In this document: positions 62,361 to 64,000 of the stretch, piece after piece
Numbering within the stretch: the stretch's first letter is position 1
How the letters are laid out: every line of letters starts with the position of its first letter
Source of the DNA: Bacillota bacterium
GTDB lineage: Bacteria > Bacillota > Clostridia > Lachnospirales > Lachnospiraceae
Assembly (NCBI GenBank): GCA_023437365.1
Contig: JAEZGK010000103.1
Location: 186,001-250,000, forward strand
Direction of reading: 5' to 3'
DNA length: 64,000 nucleotides
Program-made: the position numbers and the translations under genes
Notes under the pieces: generated by a model
Databases searched by the model: none
Seen by the model: the letters and a program-made list of their open reading frames with translations, nothing else
What the model was told of the DNA's origin: nothing

Positions 62361-63404
62361 TCACTCCGTCACTCCCGTCGGCACATTCAGATATACATCC
62401 TCTTCTTTCTGGAAGCCGCCATCAATGATCTCCTTTCGGATATTATCCTTTGTCACCGCAATCGGCTGTAGCTTCACATACGGAACAGCATTTTTCCCGT
62501 CATCTATGGTTTCACTCACACCGATATCTTCTCCCTTAGTAAGCTTAACAGCGTATTCCGCTGCAGCCTTAGCCAGCTTATCTACCGGTTTATATACCGT
62601 CATGGTCTGTGTTCCCTCGACAATTCTCTGACAGGCAACCAGATCCGCATCCTGACCTGTTACAACAACCTCTCCGGCCATACGGTTCTCTGCTAAAGCA
62701 AGTACGGCCTGCGTTGCAAGATTATCATTACCGCACAGGACTCCGTCGATATCCTTTGTTTTATTAAAAGCCTCATTCATCGCACCGTAAGCTTCCTCTG
62801 CCACCCATCCTTTGGCATTCCATGAGTAGATGACATTTAGATCATGCCCCTTCATCGCATCCTGGAAGCCCTGTTCCATCATAACCACATTATGATCGGA
62901 GGTGGGTCCGAATATGGTAACGATATTTCCGCCCTCCGGCACCCGATCCACCAATGCCTGGCCCATGAGCCTTCCGACCTGCTCATTATCAAAGGAAATA
63001 TACAGATTTACATTCGCATTTCGGATCAGCCGATCATACGCCACAATCTTAATTCCAGCATCCTTTGCTTTTCTGACCACATCGCTCAAGGCCTCGGAAT
63101 CCACTGCCACAATTACTATAACATCCATATGCTTGTCAATCAGATATTCGATCTGAGAGATCTGTTCCTCAATCTCTCCATTGGCATTTTGGACATTCAC
63201 TTCTGCGCCCAAATCCTGAGCTGTAGATACAAATACTTCTCTGTCCCTGGTCCACCGTTCAATAACATAGGAATCAAAGGACAATCCGATCTGGATTTTA
63301 TGTTCCTTTACATCCGTGTCCTTGGTGTCCTCGTCTTTCTGATTACAGCCACTCAGACTCAGAAGGACGGAAAACACTATTCCCATAATTATAATCCTTT
63401 TCAT
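62361..63404 (-). CDS. XylF/XylFII-like sugar-binding lipoprotein
   Basis: 347 residues; lipobox LSGC; IERWTRDREVFVSTAQDLGA, AYDRLI, LYISFDNEQVGRLMGQALVD and TGQDADLVACQRIVEGTQTM follow E. coli XylF closely. It lies 51 bases after a YesN/AraC-type gene and is separated by a terminator from the transporter's own binding protein. In Clostridium beijerinckii, XylFII binds xylose and signals through LytS-YesN; a sensory role is likely here, inferred from context. Three close start codons exist; ATG at 63404 is chosen. Confidence 0.88.
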   Translation of the reverse strand: MKRIIIMGIVFSVLLSLSGCNQKDEDTKDTDVKEHKIQIGLSFDSYVIERWTRDREVFVSTAQDLGAEVNVQNANGEIEEQISQIEYLIDKHMDVIVIVAVDSEALSDVVRKAKDAGIKIVAYDRLIRNANVNLYISFDNEQVGRLMGQALVDRVPEGGNIVTIFGPTSDHNVVMMEQGFQDAMKGHDLNVIYSWNAKGWVAEEAYGAMNEAFNKTKDIDGVLCGNDNLATQAVLALAENRMAGEVVVTGQDADLVACQRIVEGTQTMTVYKPVDKLAKAAAEYAVKLTKGEDIGVSETIDDGKNAVPYVKLQPIAVTKDNIRKEIIDGGFQKEEDVYLNVPTGVTE

Positions 63405-63455
63405 TCTCATCACCCATTTTCCCAGATTTGACTTAGATTACATATCACCATTACT

Positions 63456-64000
63456 TTAGTTTTTCTCCCTATACTCAGTAGGTGTTATTCCCACCTGCTT
63501 CTTGAAAATACGGCTGAAATAATTTGGGTCACTATATCCGGTTGTCGCACAGATGCTCTTAATACTGATTTCTTTATTCAAAAGAAGCTGTTTCGCTCTT
63601 TCAATTCTTATATTGGTGAGATATTCAATGAAATTCTCTCCTGTCTCCTCCTTGAACAGCTTACTAAAGTAGTATGGACTGATATCCACATTTCTGGATA
63701 CATCATCCAGAGAAATATCCTTGCTAAAATTCTCCTCAATAAATGCTTTTGCTTTAGCTATCATTCCACTGGTCTGCTCTTCCCTCTTATTAATAATGTT
63801 ACGGCAGGCTTCCAGAATCTTGTCCAGGAACCACTTCCTGAGCTGATCGTAGCTGTCCATCTGTATTAAAGTTGACAGATAGTCCTTTCGGTATCTAAAG
63901 TAATAAGTCATGCCACCGCTTAAAAATGCACGCTGTTCGGCAAATAGAATAAATTCCAATACCTTCAGCTTAATATCCATCTCACAGTCAGCATAATGCT
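63456..64000 (-). CDS. YesN/AraC-type transcription regulator, C-terminal part (runs off the right edge)
   Basis: The frame is open through the window edge (HYADCE precedes the internal methionine), so the gene is partial. The last about 100 residues are the AraC double helix-turn-helix: FIEENFSKDISLDDVSRNVD, SPYYFSKLFKEETGENF, IKSICATTGYSDPNYFSRIFKK. The preceding helical stretch fits the linker of YesN response regulators. It probably controls the sugar transporter with the binding protein downstream. Confidence 0.88.
   Translation of the reverse strand, partial: HYADCEMDIKLKVLEFILFAEQRAFLSGGMTYYFRYRKDYLSTLIQMDSYDQLRKWFLDKILEACRNIINKREEQTSGMIAKAKAFIEENFSKDISLDDVSRNVDISPYYFSKLFKEETGENFIEYLTNIRIERAKQLLLNKEISIKSICATTGYSDPNYFSRIFKKQVGITPTEYREKN

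Overview
The window looks like the chromosome of a low-to-mid GC, spore-forming Clostridia of the Lachnospiraceae type. The evidence is: strong AGGAGG ribosome sites, frequent TTG/GTG starts, a meso-DAP type MurE, a spore photoproduct lyase relative, a GerMN lipoprotein, an exosortase-G (XrtG) locus, a GH5 glucanase lipoprotein and a ChvE/MmsAB-type sugar transporter. This placement is inferred from gene content; no rRNA or tRNA gene was seen.

Layout. 1-9937 (minus strand) is a conserved housekeeping run, in transcription order murE, priA, def, fmt, a YugP-type zinc peptidase, rsmB, rlmN, PP2C phosphatase, PrkC kinase (cut by the left edge). A duplicated palindromic repeat sits between priA and def. 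10200-18620 is accessory: a PhzF-like protein, a DUF434 protein, a spore-photoproduct-lyase-like radical SAM protein whose usual hydrogen-donor cysteine aligns with serine, a GGDEF-EAL protein, an S41 peptidase with a long hairpin after it, and a Big2-GH5 lipoprotein. 19062-25356 holds comEA, an OmpR-type regulator, its histidine kinase, a GerMN lipoprotein and comEC on one strand. 25482-25928 is a YdcZ-type membrane protein.

26255-34621 (plus strand) is the most unusual part: an XrtG exosortase locus. It encodes a 1349-residue fusion protein, a secreted protein with a C-terminal sorting tail, XrtG, a processive GT2 glycosyltransferase, a membrane sensor-like protein with a decayed GGDEF-like end, and a stand-alone PTPS/QueD-like protein. 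The fusion protein starts with what reads as a decayed group-II-intron-type reverse transcriptase domain, continues with a PTPS-like domain, and ends in a GT-C-like multi-spanning membrane protein. The XrtG/GT2/PTPS association is known but functionally uncharacterised; the pseudo-RT domain is the part I would call potentially undescribed.

34704-40955 carries arginine biosynthesis (argJ-argB-argD on minus, argG on plus) with a GNAT and maf between. The argG terminator is followed by about 16 tandem copies of its own 3' arm. 41417-56593 is a mixed region of enzymes, transporters, GNATs, HAD phosphatases and asnA, with a 23-24 bp hairpin-repeat array and a 121 bp MITE-like inverted repeat. 56720-64000 has a small unknown protein, a Thr/Ala/Pro-rich lipoprotein, a monosaccharide ABC transporter (chvE-mmsA-mmsB), a second XylF-like binding lipoprotein and a YesN/AraC-type regulator cut by the right edge. 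The last two resemble the XylFII-LytS-YesN sugar-sensing arrangement and probably control the transporter.
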